Source: Ignavibacteriales bacterium (GTDB lineage: Bacteria; Bacteroidota; Ignavibacteria; UBA10030). From it: a DNA stretch of 8,886 nucleotides. The stretch is from contig JACQPU010000284.1 of the NCBI GenBank assembly GCA_016207365.1, positions 1-8,886 of the forward strand, written 5' to 3'. The notes under the pieces were generated by a model. The model worked only from the letters and a program-made list of their open reading frames with translations, ran no database searches and had not been told where the DNA came from. Shown here one piece after another: positions 1 to 5,918 of this stretch; position 1 is the first letter of the stretch, and each line of letters begins with the position of its first letter. A program made the translations under genes and the position numbers.

Positions 1-125
1 CCCCTGAGCCATTCCGAGGGTGGGATCCTTCCAGGATCAAGAAGGACCGGGAATTGACCGCGGGACTTTTCTGGCATGCAAAATCGGATTAGAGATGCTT
101 TTTCGAAGGGTCGGTGTCTCGACAT
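1..125 (-). CDS. Partial ORF, possibly the N-terminus of a PcrB/GGGP synthase-like protein
   Basis: This minus-strand reading frame has no stop before the window edge, so only its beginning is seen. From ATG at 125 it encodes about 41 residues including FPVLLDPGRIPPSEW. The LLDP segment followed by a basic residue resembles the first strand of geranylgeranylglyceryl/heptaprenylglyceryl phosphate synthases (PcrB family), where a (K/L)xDP(D/N)K motif lies about 10-30 residues from the start and its Asp helps bind metal and phosphate. Such enzymes join a prenyl diphosphate to glycerol-1-phosphate. The frame is also open to ATGs at 158 and 188, with another at 77. None has a clear Shine-Dalgarno sequence, and 125 was chosen only because it puts the motif at a usual distance. 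The glycine after DP differs from the usual Asp/Asn. The residues before the motif do not look typical. The match is short, so this is a weak call; it could be an unrelated or non-coding stretch. Confidence 0.33.
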   Translation of the reverse strand, partial: MSRHRPFEKASLIRFCMPEKSRGQFPVLLDPGRIPPSEWLR

Positions 126-236
126 GCCCGGCACATCGTGTCTGGACGCGCTCGACATCCGGTACGCCCGAAAAAGATACCCACCCATCCCCCAAAATGC
201 AAGGAAAACACGTTAGGTTTCCACGTCCTCAAATGA

Positions 237-282
237 GAAATCCGACTTCCCCTTTGGTTCTTGACTGAGGAAGTCGGACTTC
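237..282 (-). terminator. Hairpin after the outer-membrane gene, candidate terminator
   Basis: A 10-bp perfect stem (TCCGACTTCC at 241-250 with GGAAGTCGGA at 269-278) extends by GAAA/CTTC with one mismatch to 13 of 14 pairs around an 18-nt loop. It lies about 20 nt past the stop codon of the barrel protein gene. In the direction of transcription the stem is followed by a T-rich but interrupted tail (TCATTTGAGG), and a run of six T's precedes the hairpin at 292-297. The position suits a terminator. The long loop and poor U-tract make a purely intrinsic terminator uncertain; it may instead be a 3'-end stabilising hairpin. Confidence 0.45.
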
Positions 283-301
283 ATGTGGGGGAAAAAACAC
301 G

Positions 302-1645
302 CTAGAAGACTATCACAAATCCCACCTTGGGCTCGATACGTTTCTGCGATTTATATCCAATGACGGTTCCGGCATCATTCTTCTCTTCGGTGAACGTCCA
401 GATATACATTGTTGACACGAACAGAAACGGAACGGGCTTGTAGCCAAAATTCACGTACAGCAAGGAATTATTATCAACTTTGAATACTTTCCCCACGTTT
501 TTCTTGTCATATCCGGCCGAGAGAATGATCCCTGGGATAACATCGCCGGGATCAAACTCGAAATGAACGATTCCCTGGTTTTTGACGCCAACCGGCGACT
601 GGTATCCTCCAACAATATTGAACCTGCCCAGGATACTGATCAGCACCTCTCCGTAGTAACCCTCGGTTTGTCGCGCGGCTTTCAGTAGTTGGGATTTGCT
701 CAGGAAGGCCGTCGTATCGTACGGAACGTAGCGTTCCCGTTCGTACAACGCATCAAAGTAGGCCGGGATGAACTGATCGCCAAGCCAACGGCGTTCGTAC
801 TTTGCCCCAAGTCCCACCACTCCGAGTCCGGCGAAATTCAGATCGATCCCAACCGCAGCACCGTTTCCATAGCCGGAGATTGCGGCGTAATCGAAGTAGA
901 GCGTTGAGTTAATTTGGGGAAGCGAAAGCAGCGGGAATCCGATGTCAAATCCGAAGATGCCCAGTGTGCCGCCATCCTGCGCGTTTGCCAATGGCCGGGG
1001 TTGCGGCCCGGAGGGAGCAGTGATATCGGCCTTATCATGAAAATCCGCCGCGTACGTGATCCCGGTTTCCATTCCGCCAAGGATAGGCACGGATGCAAGC
1101 GATGTGAATTTCAGTGGGCGCGCATAGCCGCGGAGTCCGAAGATTCCTGCAGCCCCAAAATCGCTGTAGACACTTTCGAATCCAAACTTGTCGAAATCAA
1201 GATCCAACTCCATTCCAAACTTGCGAAGATCGTAGCTGGCACTGTTGCGGTAATTGTACATGATGAAGCCGTGGCCAAGCCGTGCGTAGTCCAGAGTGCC
1301 AACACGGACATAGATGGGTTCTTTTTTGGTACCGTACCGCACATAGCGGATGAGCCTGAGATAATCATATCCTTCGTCAAAATCCTCGCTTCGAATCTTT
1401 CCGTTCTTTCCCACGCGAATATTGAGATCGAGCCCCACACCGAAGTTGCCAAAGGCCAGGTCGGGCGCAAGGTTGAACAGGTAGAACGGCTGCCCGTCAA
1501 TAAATGTCAGGCCGAATCCGCCCGTGATGGTCTGTTGTTGTTGGGCCATCAGCGATTGACGCGGTGATGTTTGTGCAACTCCTGGCGTTACGAAAAAACC
1601 CAGAGAGGCTGAGGTCATGAGAAGTGTCCAGCAAACGCGTTTCAT
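302..1645 (-). CDS. Signal-peptide-bearing outer-membrane beta-barrel protein, unassigned
   Basis: The product is 447 residues. It begins with a typical Sec signal peptide (MKRVCWTLL, a hydrophobic stretch to about residue 20, likely cleaved near PGVAQ at 21-25). The mature part is rich in alternating aromatic, glycine and charged residues, as in FGVGLDLNIRVG and MELDLDFDKFGFE, and ends in VGFVIVF. A terminal Phe in an amphipathic strand is the usual recognition signal for the BAM machinery. No known porin, TonB receptor or lipoprotein motif is recognised, and no substrate can be given. The ATG at 1645 is preferred over the in-frame ATG at 1660, because AAGGAG (1652-1657) stands 6 nt before it and would itself be coding for the longer form. 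The gene starts 21 nt after spmB, so it is probably co-transcribed with spmA-spmB and ends the cluster. Barrel type is inferred from composition and termini. Confidence 0.78.
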   Translation of the reverse strand: MKRVCWTLLMTSASLGFFVTPGVAQTSPRQSLMAQQQQTITGGFGLTFIDGQPFYLFNLAPDLAFGNFGVGLDLNIRVGKNGKIRSEDFDEGYDYLRLIRYVRYGTKKEPIYVRVGTLDYARLGHGFIMYNYRNSASYDLRKFGMELDLDFDKFGFESVYSDFGAAGIFGLRGYARPLKFTSLASVPILGGMETGITYAADFHDKADITAPSGPQPRPLANAQDGGTLGIFGFDIGFPLLSLPQINSTLYFDYAAISGYGNGAAVGIDLNFAGLGVVGLGAKYERRWLGDQFIPAYFDALYERERYVPYDTTAFLSKSQLLKAARQTEGYYGEVLISILGRFNIVGGYQSPVGVKNQGIVHFEFDPGDVIPGIILSAGYDKKNVGKVFKVDNNSLLYVNFGYKPVPFLFVSTMYIWTFTEEKNDAGTVIGYKSQKRIEPKVGFVIVF

Positions 1646-1651
1646 GCAAAT

Positions 1652-1657
1652 CTCCTT
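1652..1657 (-). promoter_or_regulatory. Shine-Dalgarno site that decides the barrel-protein start
   Basis: AAGGAG on the minus strand lies 6 nt before the ATG at 1645. It falls inside the first codons of the longer alternative that starts at 1660, which argues for 1645. The alternative would also add MKEIC before a normal signal peptide. Confidence 0.7.
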
Positions 1658-1666
1658 CATTGTTTT

Positions 1667-2215
1667 TCAGATTCCAAAAAGTACGCGCGTGACTATCACC
1701 GCAGCAATCATTCCGACGACATCTGCAACCAGCCCGGCCGGTAAGGCGTGCCGCGTATTCCTGATGTTCACGGCGCCAAAATACACCGCCAGCACGTAAA
1801 ACGTGGTCTCCGTGCTGCCGTACATCGTCGACGCCAACACGCCGATAAATGAGTCCGGTCCGTGAACCTTCATGAGCTCGGTCATGATCCCCAGCGAACC
1901 GCTCCCGGACAATGGTCGCATGAAAGCCATTGGTAAGGCTTCGGCTGGCATGCCGATCAGACCCGTACCCGGAGCCAAGACCGAGGTGAGAACGTCCATG
2001 GCCCCACCTGCCCGGAAAATACCAATGCCAACAAGCATGGCAACGAGGTAAGGAATGATCCTGATAGCAACAGAGAATCCGTCCTTTGCGCCTTCAACGA
2101 AGACCTCATACACCTTGACCTTCCGGACGATCCCCCAGCCCAGGAACAGCAATAAGATGAAAGGAATTGCCACAATTGATATGATCTCAATCACGGAGCG
2201 AAAGAGGCCAGCCAC
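1667..2215 (-). CDS. spmB: SpmB-like nucleoside-recognition (Gate) domain membrane protein
   Basis: The product is 182 residues, close to the roughly 178 of Bacillus SpmB. Several hydrophobic segments are visible (about residues 9-29, 50-68, 85-110, 125-148 and 158-181). Recognisable family stretches are EALPMAFMRPLSGSGSLG near 92-109, and GSTETTFYVLAVYFG at 133-147 followed by RHALPAGLVADV at 155-166. In B. subtilis SpmA and SpmB are needed for spore core dehydration, but homologues are widespread in bacteria that do not sporulate, where their substrate is unknown. GTG at 2215 is chosen because AAAGGAGG (2222-2229) lies 6 nt before it and it yields the normal family length. The frame stays open to 2521, but that extension runs through spmA in another frame and reads as arginine- and serine-rich nonsense. 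The gene overlaps the 3' end of spmA by 29 nt, supporting a two-protein complex with SpmA. Confidence 0.9.
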   Translation of the reverse strand: MAGLFRSVIEIISIVAIPFILLLFLGWGIVRKVKVYEVFVEGAKDGFSVAIRIIPYLVAMLVGIGIFRAGGAMDVLTSVLAPGTGLIGMPAEALPMAFMRPLSGSGSLGIMTELMKVHGPDSFIGVLASTMYGSTETTFYVLAVYFGAVNIRNTRHALPAGLVADVVGMIAAVIVTRVLFGI

Positions 2216-3194
2216 GGGATTCCTCCTTTCCGGCAAGATCCGGGTCGTCTTTGTGGAATGGCGGCATTCGCTGGAGCAACTTTGCAGCCAGAATTCCGGC
2301 AATTGTCGCGCATCCCGCCCCAAAGATCGAGGTTCCGATGATGATGCCGGGATTCGCCGATCCCGCAGCCGCGCGAACAGCGATGGCAGTGGCCGGAATG
2401 AGAACGAGGCCCGACGTGTTGATTGCAAGGAATGTGCACATCGCGTTGGTCGCTGTGCCCGCTTTCGGATTGAGCTTGTTGAGTTCTTCCATTGCTTTAA
2501 GTCCGAATGGTGTTGCGGCATTACTCAATCCGAGCATGTTTGCCGAGATGTTCATGATCATTGCGCCAACCGCCGGATGATCAGGAGGCACTTCAGGAAA
2601 CAACCGTTTTGTCAGCGGCATCAAAAGTTTGGTGAGTACCTTAACCGCCCCTGCCTCCTCGGCTACTTTCATCACCCCCAGCCACAGGGCCATGATGCCG
2701 ATCAGTCCAAGGGCAATGGTGACAGCAGTCCCCGCATAGTCCAGCGCGGCCTTCGTTACTGCGCGCAGCTTCACGAAGCGAACAGGATCGAGAACAAAAG
2801 AAACCCCTCCATCCTCCTCCCTGAGTTCGAGGATAGTTCCGTTTAAGCGTTCCTGGGTCTGACCTTGCGCTGCAATGCTTTTCCATATGTCGGGGATTTC
2901 ATGTCCGACAGGGACGTAAATCATTCCAACACCTTCAGCGCCGCGGCTGATTTTCACGCGGACACGAACGGATTCAGTCCCTCTTGTTCCGTACACCGCA
3001 TTGAAAGACGCCGCCGGTACAATAAGCATTCCCTCCCAGCTTTTCAATTCAGGTTTTCCGTCCTGTATCCCCTCCAATATGCCATGGATGGGTACACCGT
3101 TCCGGTACGGATTGACAATCTCGTCCCTTACATCATTCCCAACCGCAGCCAGAATGCCGATGACGATGAGAGATATCCAGACGTAGTTTAACAT
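2187..3194 (-). CDS. spmA: SpmA-like nucleoside-recognition (Gate) membrane protein with an extra N-terminal domain
   Basis: The product is 335 residues, against about 196 for Bacillus SpmA. Residues 1-19 form a first hydrophobic helix. Residues about 27-147 are soluble and mixed alpha/beta in character and have no counterpart in the short SpmA. Residues 150-335 are the family core, with membrane segments near 153-175, 207-230, 249-275 and 281-305. The diagnostic stretch MNISANMLGLSNAATPFG lies at 214-231 and is followed by LKAMEELN. The core is a Gate-family transport-like domain of unknown substrate. If the first helix inserts, the extra domain probably faces the periplasm. ATG at 3194 is chosen because MLNYVWISLIVIG starts a normal membrane segment. 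An in-frame ATG at 3332 would translate the repeat array and overlap the previous gene. No Shine-Dalgarno sequence precedes 3194. The gene overlaps spmB by 29 nt and follows the kinase/DUF92 gene by 89 nt. Confidence 0.9.
   Translation of the reverse strand: MLNYVWISLIVIGILAAVGNDVRDEIVNPYRNGVPIHGILEGIQDGKPELKSWEGMLIVPAASFNAVYGTRGTESVRVRVKISRGAEGVGMIYVPVGHEIPDIWKSIAAQGQTQERLNGTILELREEDGGVSFVLDPVRFVKLRAVTKAALDYAGTAVTIALGLIGIMALWLGVMKVAEEAGAVKVLTKLLMPLTKRLFPEVPPDHPAVGAMIMNISANMLGLSNAATPFGLKAMEELNKLNPKAGTATNAMCTFLAINTSGLVLIPATAIAVRAAAGSANPGIIIGTSIFGAGCATIAGILAAKLLQRMPPFHKDDPDLAGKEESRGWPLSLRD
2222..2229 (-). promoter_or_regulatory. Strong Shine-Dalgarno site for the GTG start of spmB
   Basis: AAAGGAGG on the minus strand, 6 nt before GTG at 2215, lies within the last codons of spmA. 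It fixes the non-ATG start of spmB and shows that spmB is initiated independently even though the genes overlap. Confidence 0.8.
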
Positions 3195-3200
3195 AGACTG

Positions 3201-3283
3201 AGGTTTCAGGTTCAAGGTTTGCTGTTTTGCAAACCTGAAACTTGTCCCGAAGGACCTTCGGGGGAACCTGGGACCTGGAACTC
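3201..3283. repeat. Heptamer repeat array with two hairpins filling an intergenic spacer
   Basis: Three tandem heptamers, AGGTTTC, AGGTTCA and AGGTTTG, occupy 3201-3221. Reverse-oriented heptamers AAACCTG and AAACTTG lie at 3231-3244, and GGAACCT, GGGACCT, GGAACTC at 3263-3283. Between them are a perfect 8-bp stem (3215-3222 with 3229-3236, loop TGTTTT) and a near-perfect palindrome (CCCGAAGG at 3246-3253 and CCTTCGGG at 3255-3262 around one A). A competing 10-bp stem pairs GTTTCAGGTT at 3203-3212 with AACCTGAAAC at 3232-3241. The array runs almost from the stop codon of the kinase/DUF92 gene to the start of spmA. No poly-U follows the stems on the minus strand, so they do not look like intrinsic terminators. 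This may be a dispersed extragenic repeat family; copy number cannot be judged from one locus. Confidence 0.75.
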
Positions 3284-4774
3284 TTAGCCAAGAACCAGCA
3301 TTACCCCTGCTCCCGTTCCTGCGCAAACCCAATTCACCGTATTATTATTCACGAATCCCCAACCTTTCTCAAGCACCGTAGGCTGATGATTGCAATGAAT
3401 TCTCTTTCCGGTAACGGCTCTGCATGCAGGGCACCTGAACTGTGACTGAATTGTCGATCCGAGAAGGCTGTCGGCAAATGTCCCGGCCAAGCCTGCAAGC
3501 AGGATCGATCCCGCGTATGTCATCCCGATCCAGGGAAACGCGCTCAAAGCAATGACAAGACTTCCAACCGCACCGGCGCCCACACCAACAATTGATACTC
3601 CACCGTTCGTTCCCGGGGGAACCGGCTTAAATGAGGGAAACAGGACCGTTCTCCAACGTCCAAGAATCCCCAACTCTGTACCCCATGTGTCCGCGGTTAC
3701 AGCCGCTACAGCGCCCAAATAAGCCGGATACGGATCCCACTCCGGAAACCAGTACCCTAGAAGAACGAGAGTCGCGGCAATTCCTCCGTTTGCAAAAACC
3801 TGACTGTGATCGCGCGCCCCGGCCTTGTCGAGCATATCCACGAACCGGGCCTTGCGATCTGCTCCCGCCTTTGACAACAGGCTCGATAGCACGAAAAACG
3901 TTACGAGGGGCAGCGTAAACTTCCACCCCCCCAAACCAAACACAACAATCGAGAGAAGAAACGTCGCAACAGCTCCGCTTGCGGAAAGCATTGCCATTCT
4001 ATGGGAAGCTACGGCAACCATGATTCCCAAAGCCGCTCCGATTGTCAGCTGCTGAATGTCTGTCCTTGCGTTCGGGAGGAGAAAGCACGAGAGGACAAAC
4101 GCAACGGAAAGCGGAGCCGTCAGGTTATCGAATCCACGTGATGACAAGGCTTCCCATGCCGTACCGGTTGCAGCGGCCACACCTGCGCAAGCCAGCACAA
4201 ATTCGAGCGGAATGCGATTCACATCCAGGATCTGCGTCAATCCGGCGAAGAGGACGAGGAAACTCACGAGAAACATTGCCATGGAGCCCTCCACGGATTT
4301 TTCGTCGGAACTCCAGTGATACACTGTGGCGTGCCTCTGATACTGCCCCACGATTGCCGCCGCACTGTCGCCAAAGGCGAGAACGAGCATCGACATCACG
4401 ATAATAGCTGGTTTTGAGTACCAAAACAGGATCACGAGTATACCAAACGTAAGCGGGTATAGTACGGTACCATAGGATCTTCTTTGCGTCAAGTGAATTC
4501 CCTTGAGAAAGCCGGTTCTCATGGATAACGCGTTGATCGACGCAAAAACGGCACCAAGGGCAATCAGGGGAAGAGGCCGAGTAAAAAGGTCAAGCGTAGT
4601 GACAATGAGAAGTGCTGCCGTGATGTGAACAAACTTACGCGGAAATTCCGGAGACAGGGAGAACCATTTTCTGATAAGGTCCGCGATGCCCAGCAGGCCG
4701 GCAAGGGCTGTGGCAAGTCCGGCTGCGATCCACCACTCGATTTCCGGTGGCTGCTCCCAGAGGTCCGACCCCAT
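3284..4774 (-). CDS. Fusion of a CTP-dependent prenol/dolichol kinase-like domain and a DUF92 (VTE6-like) domain
   Basis: This is a 496-residue polytopic membrane protein. The first half (about 15-235) resembles dolichol/phytol kinases (SEC59/VTE5 type): PRKFVH at 45-50, YGTVLYPLTFG at 101-111, and the CTP-site pattern GDSAAAIVG at 135-143 followed by KSVEGS at 159-164. The second half (about 262-496) is DUF92: GARDHSQVFANGG at 319-331, AVTADTWGTELG at 358-369, PPGTNGGVS at 386-394, DSLLGSTIQS at 435-444, a Cys/His cluster (C448, C451, H460, C461, H463) and FVNNNTVN at 474-481. In plants and cyanobacteria VTE5 phosphorylates phytol and the DUF92 protein VTE6 makes phytyl diphosphate, both as separate proteins. 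A two-step prenol-to-diphosphate enzyme is inferred; the prenol is unknown. The ATG lies 2 nt after the holA stop with only a weak AGGA upstream, so coupling is likely. Domain assignment is firm, function is not. Confidence 0.88.
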   Translation of the reverse strand: MGSDLWEQPPEIEWWIAAGLATALAGLLGIADLIRKWFSLSPEFPRKFVHITAALLIVTTLDLFTRPLPLIALGAVFASINALSMRTGFLKGIHLTQRRSYGTVLYPLTFGILVILFWYSKPAIIVMSMLVLAFGDSAAAIVGQYQRHATVYHWSSDEKSVEGSMAMFLVSFLVLFAGLTQILDVNRIPLEFVLACAGVAAATGTAWEALSSRGFDNLTAPLSVAFVLSCFLLPNARTDIQQLTIGAALGIMVAVASHRMAMLSASGAVATFLLSIVVFGLGGWKFTLPLVTFFVLSSLLSKAGADRKARFVDMLDKAGARDHSQVFANGGIAATLVLLGYWFPEWDPYPAYLGAVAAVTADTWGTELGILGRWRTVLFPSFKPVPPGTNGGVSIVGVGAGAVGSLVIALSAFPWIGMTYAGSILLAGLAGTFADSLLGSTIQSQFRCPACRAVTGKRIHCNHQPTVLEKGWGFVNNNTVNWVCAGTGAGVMLVLG

Positions 4775-4776
4775 GA

Positions 4777-5808
4777 TCAGAAGTCCTGATTCACATGTTC
4801 TGGCTCGACCACGCCGCGCACAAGCGTGTAGACCATAATGTCGAGAACAATGGCAGGTTCACGGGATGTGGTTTTGAGGATGGTATCTGCCTCCAGCAGG
4901 GCGCGGTAACCGTTTTCAATATGATCCTGAGGAAATCCCCTTTGAAACTCGATAAGTTGGCGGAGAAAGAAGGGATGAACGCCAACCTCGCGGGCAATTT
5001 CTGCGTCAGGCGCCCGACTTGCTTTCAACTCTCCAAGTTTCCAAAGCTGGTTCAGAAACCGGGTAAGCATGATAATGATCAATTGCGGACTCTGTCCTGC
5101 CTGGAGCATGGCCTGCAGGATCGTCAGGGACTCCTTGAGGTCCCTCCGCCCCACCGCATTTTGCAGTTCGAAAACCGTATAGCCCTTCGACGCCCCCACG
5201 ACCTGGGCGACATCTTCCCCTGAAATCTCTTTCTTCGCTCCGACAAAAATGAACAGTTTGTCTATTTCATTCTGGAGTGCACGCAAGGAATTTCCCACGT
5301 AGGCTTGAAGCATTCGGCAAGCGTCAGGATCGGCGGTCTTTCCAAGAGACTGGATCCTCCTGCTAATCCAATCCGGCACCTTGTTATCATACAGCGGCTT
5401 GCACTCGACCATGGCCGCGTGCTTTTTGAGGTCGGTGAAGGGCTTTTTGCGAAGATCGGGATGGGAAGAGACTGCAACGAGACACGTGGACGCCAGCGGA
5501 TCACGCAGATACGCTGACAACTGTTCCCGTGCTGGCTCGGACACCGCCAGGCGCTCGAATTCCTTGACAACCACAACCCTCCGCGCAGACATCATCGGAA
5601 ATGCCGAGGCCAGCGCCACGACCTCTTTCACGTCTACCTTGCTTCCATACACAACGTCAAGGTTGAATCCCCGGGTACCGTCGTCAAGGATTTGATTCAG
5701 AACAGCCTGGAGGCACTCATCGATGAGAAAATCCTCTTCGCCGTACAGGAAGACGATCGGCGGAAGTTCCGTTGTTCCGACGGAGCTTTGGAATTCCTGC
5801 GCGGTCAT
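4777..5808 (-). CDS. holA: DNA polymerase III delta subunit
   Basis: HolA is the clamp-loader subunit that opens the beta sliding clamp and works with delta' and the gamma/tau subunits in the cytoplasm. At 343 residues it has the normal family length. Visible landmarks are FLYGEEDFLIDE at 20-31 (the degenerate nucleotide-binding start of the AAA-like domain), VGNSLRALQNEIDKL at 171-185, and YTVFELQNAVGRRDL at 210-224 at the start of the C-terminal collar helices, which run to about 335. The ATG at 5808 overlaps the TGA of the preceding MetS-like gene as ATGA. No Shine-Dalgarno sequence precedes it at normal distance, so its translation probably depends on reading through the upstream small gene. 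Linkage of a replisome subunit to an amino-acid symporter most likely reflects compact packing, not shared function. Confidence 0.96.
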   Translation of the reverse strand: MTAQEFQSSVGTTELPPIVFLYGEEDFLIDECLQAVLNQILDDGTRGFNLDVVYGSKVDVKEVVALASAFPMMSARRVVVVKEFERLAVSEPAREQLSAYLRDPLASTCLVAVSSHPDLRKKPFTDLKKHAAMVECKPLYDNKVPDWISRRIQSLGKTADPDACRMLQAYVGNSLRALQNEIDKLFIFVGAKKEISGEDVAQVVGASKGYTVFELQNAVGRRDLKESLTILQAMLQAGQSPQLIIIMLTRFLNQLWKLGELKASRAPDAEIAREVGVHPFFLRQLIEFQRGFPQDHIENGYRALLEADTILKTTSREPAIVLDIMVYTLVRGVVEPEHVNQDF

Positions 5809-5918
5809 TGGGTGATTTTGTTACGTTCCTTGCGCAGGGCGGTCACCAATACCGCAACGAATCCGCCCCAGACGATTCCCATCGTAAGGACCATCGTAAT
5901 CAATGTCACTGTACTCAT
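5805..5918 (-). CDS. MetS-like small subunit of an NSS-family amino-acid transporter
   Basis: This 37-residue gene is easily missed. The peptide has one hydrophobic segment with a central glycine/tryptophan patch (GIVWGGFVAVLV at 14-25) and a basic tail (LRKERNK). This is the pattern of the MetS/MaAIMP small-subunit family: a short helix with an (I/V)WGG motif, then charged residues. In Corynebacterium glutamicum MetS is required with MetP for sodium-dependent methionine and alanine uptake. Here the gene starts immediately after the transporter stop (TGAATG), with AGGAGG at 5924-5929 and a 5-nt spacer, and its own stop overlaps the holA start as ATGA. The location next to an NSS gene is exactly that expected of the family. 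The role, probably assembly or stabilisation of the transporter in the inner membrane, is inferred. Confidence 0.88.
   Translation of the reverse strand: MSTVTLITMVLTMGIVWGGFVAVLVTALRKERNKITQ

Noticed and set aside
20..268. Plus-strand open frame of 82 codons at the window start
   Set aside because: It has no ribosome binding site or recognisable domain, runs through the 237-282 hairpin, and opposes the direction of every supported gene.
914..1567. Long plus-strand open frame of 217 codons
   Set aside because: It lies wholly antisense to the barrel-protein gene, whose frame has a signal peptide, ribosome binding site and barrel-like pattern. The plus-strand peptide shows no recognisable domain.
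2216..2521. N-terminal extension of spmB up to an ATG at 2521
   Set aside because: It would overlap the conserved C-terminal half of spmA in another frame and encodes Arg/Ser-rich sequence. The GTG at 2215 with AAAGGAGG gives the normal SpmB length.
2055..2846. Plus-strand open frame of 263 codons
   Set aside because: It is antisense to spmB and spmA, both of which have clear family motifs. Its product is Arg/Cys/His-rich and looks like reverse-strand translation.
3215..3262. Intrinsic terminator between the kinase/DUF92 gene and spmA
   Set aside because: The stems are good but neither is followed by a T-run on the minus strand, and they belong to a repeat array. Kept as a repeat instead.
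3201..3283. CRISPR-like repeat array
   Set aside because: The units are 7 bp, in both orientations and without unique spacers of regular length; no cas genes are present.
3195..3332. N-terminal extension of spmA to an ATG at 3332
   Set aside because: The extra 46 codons translate the heptamer array and the end of the preceding gene. The ATG at 3194 begins directly at a membrane segment.
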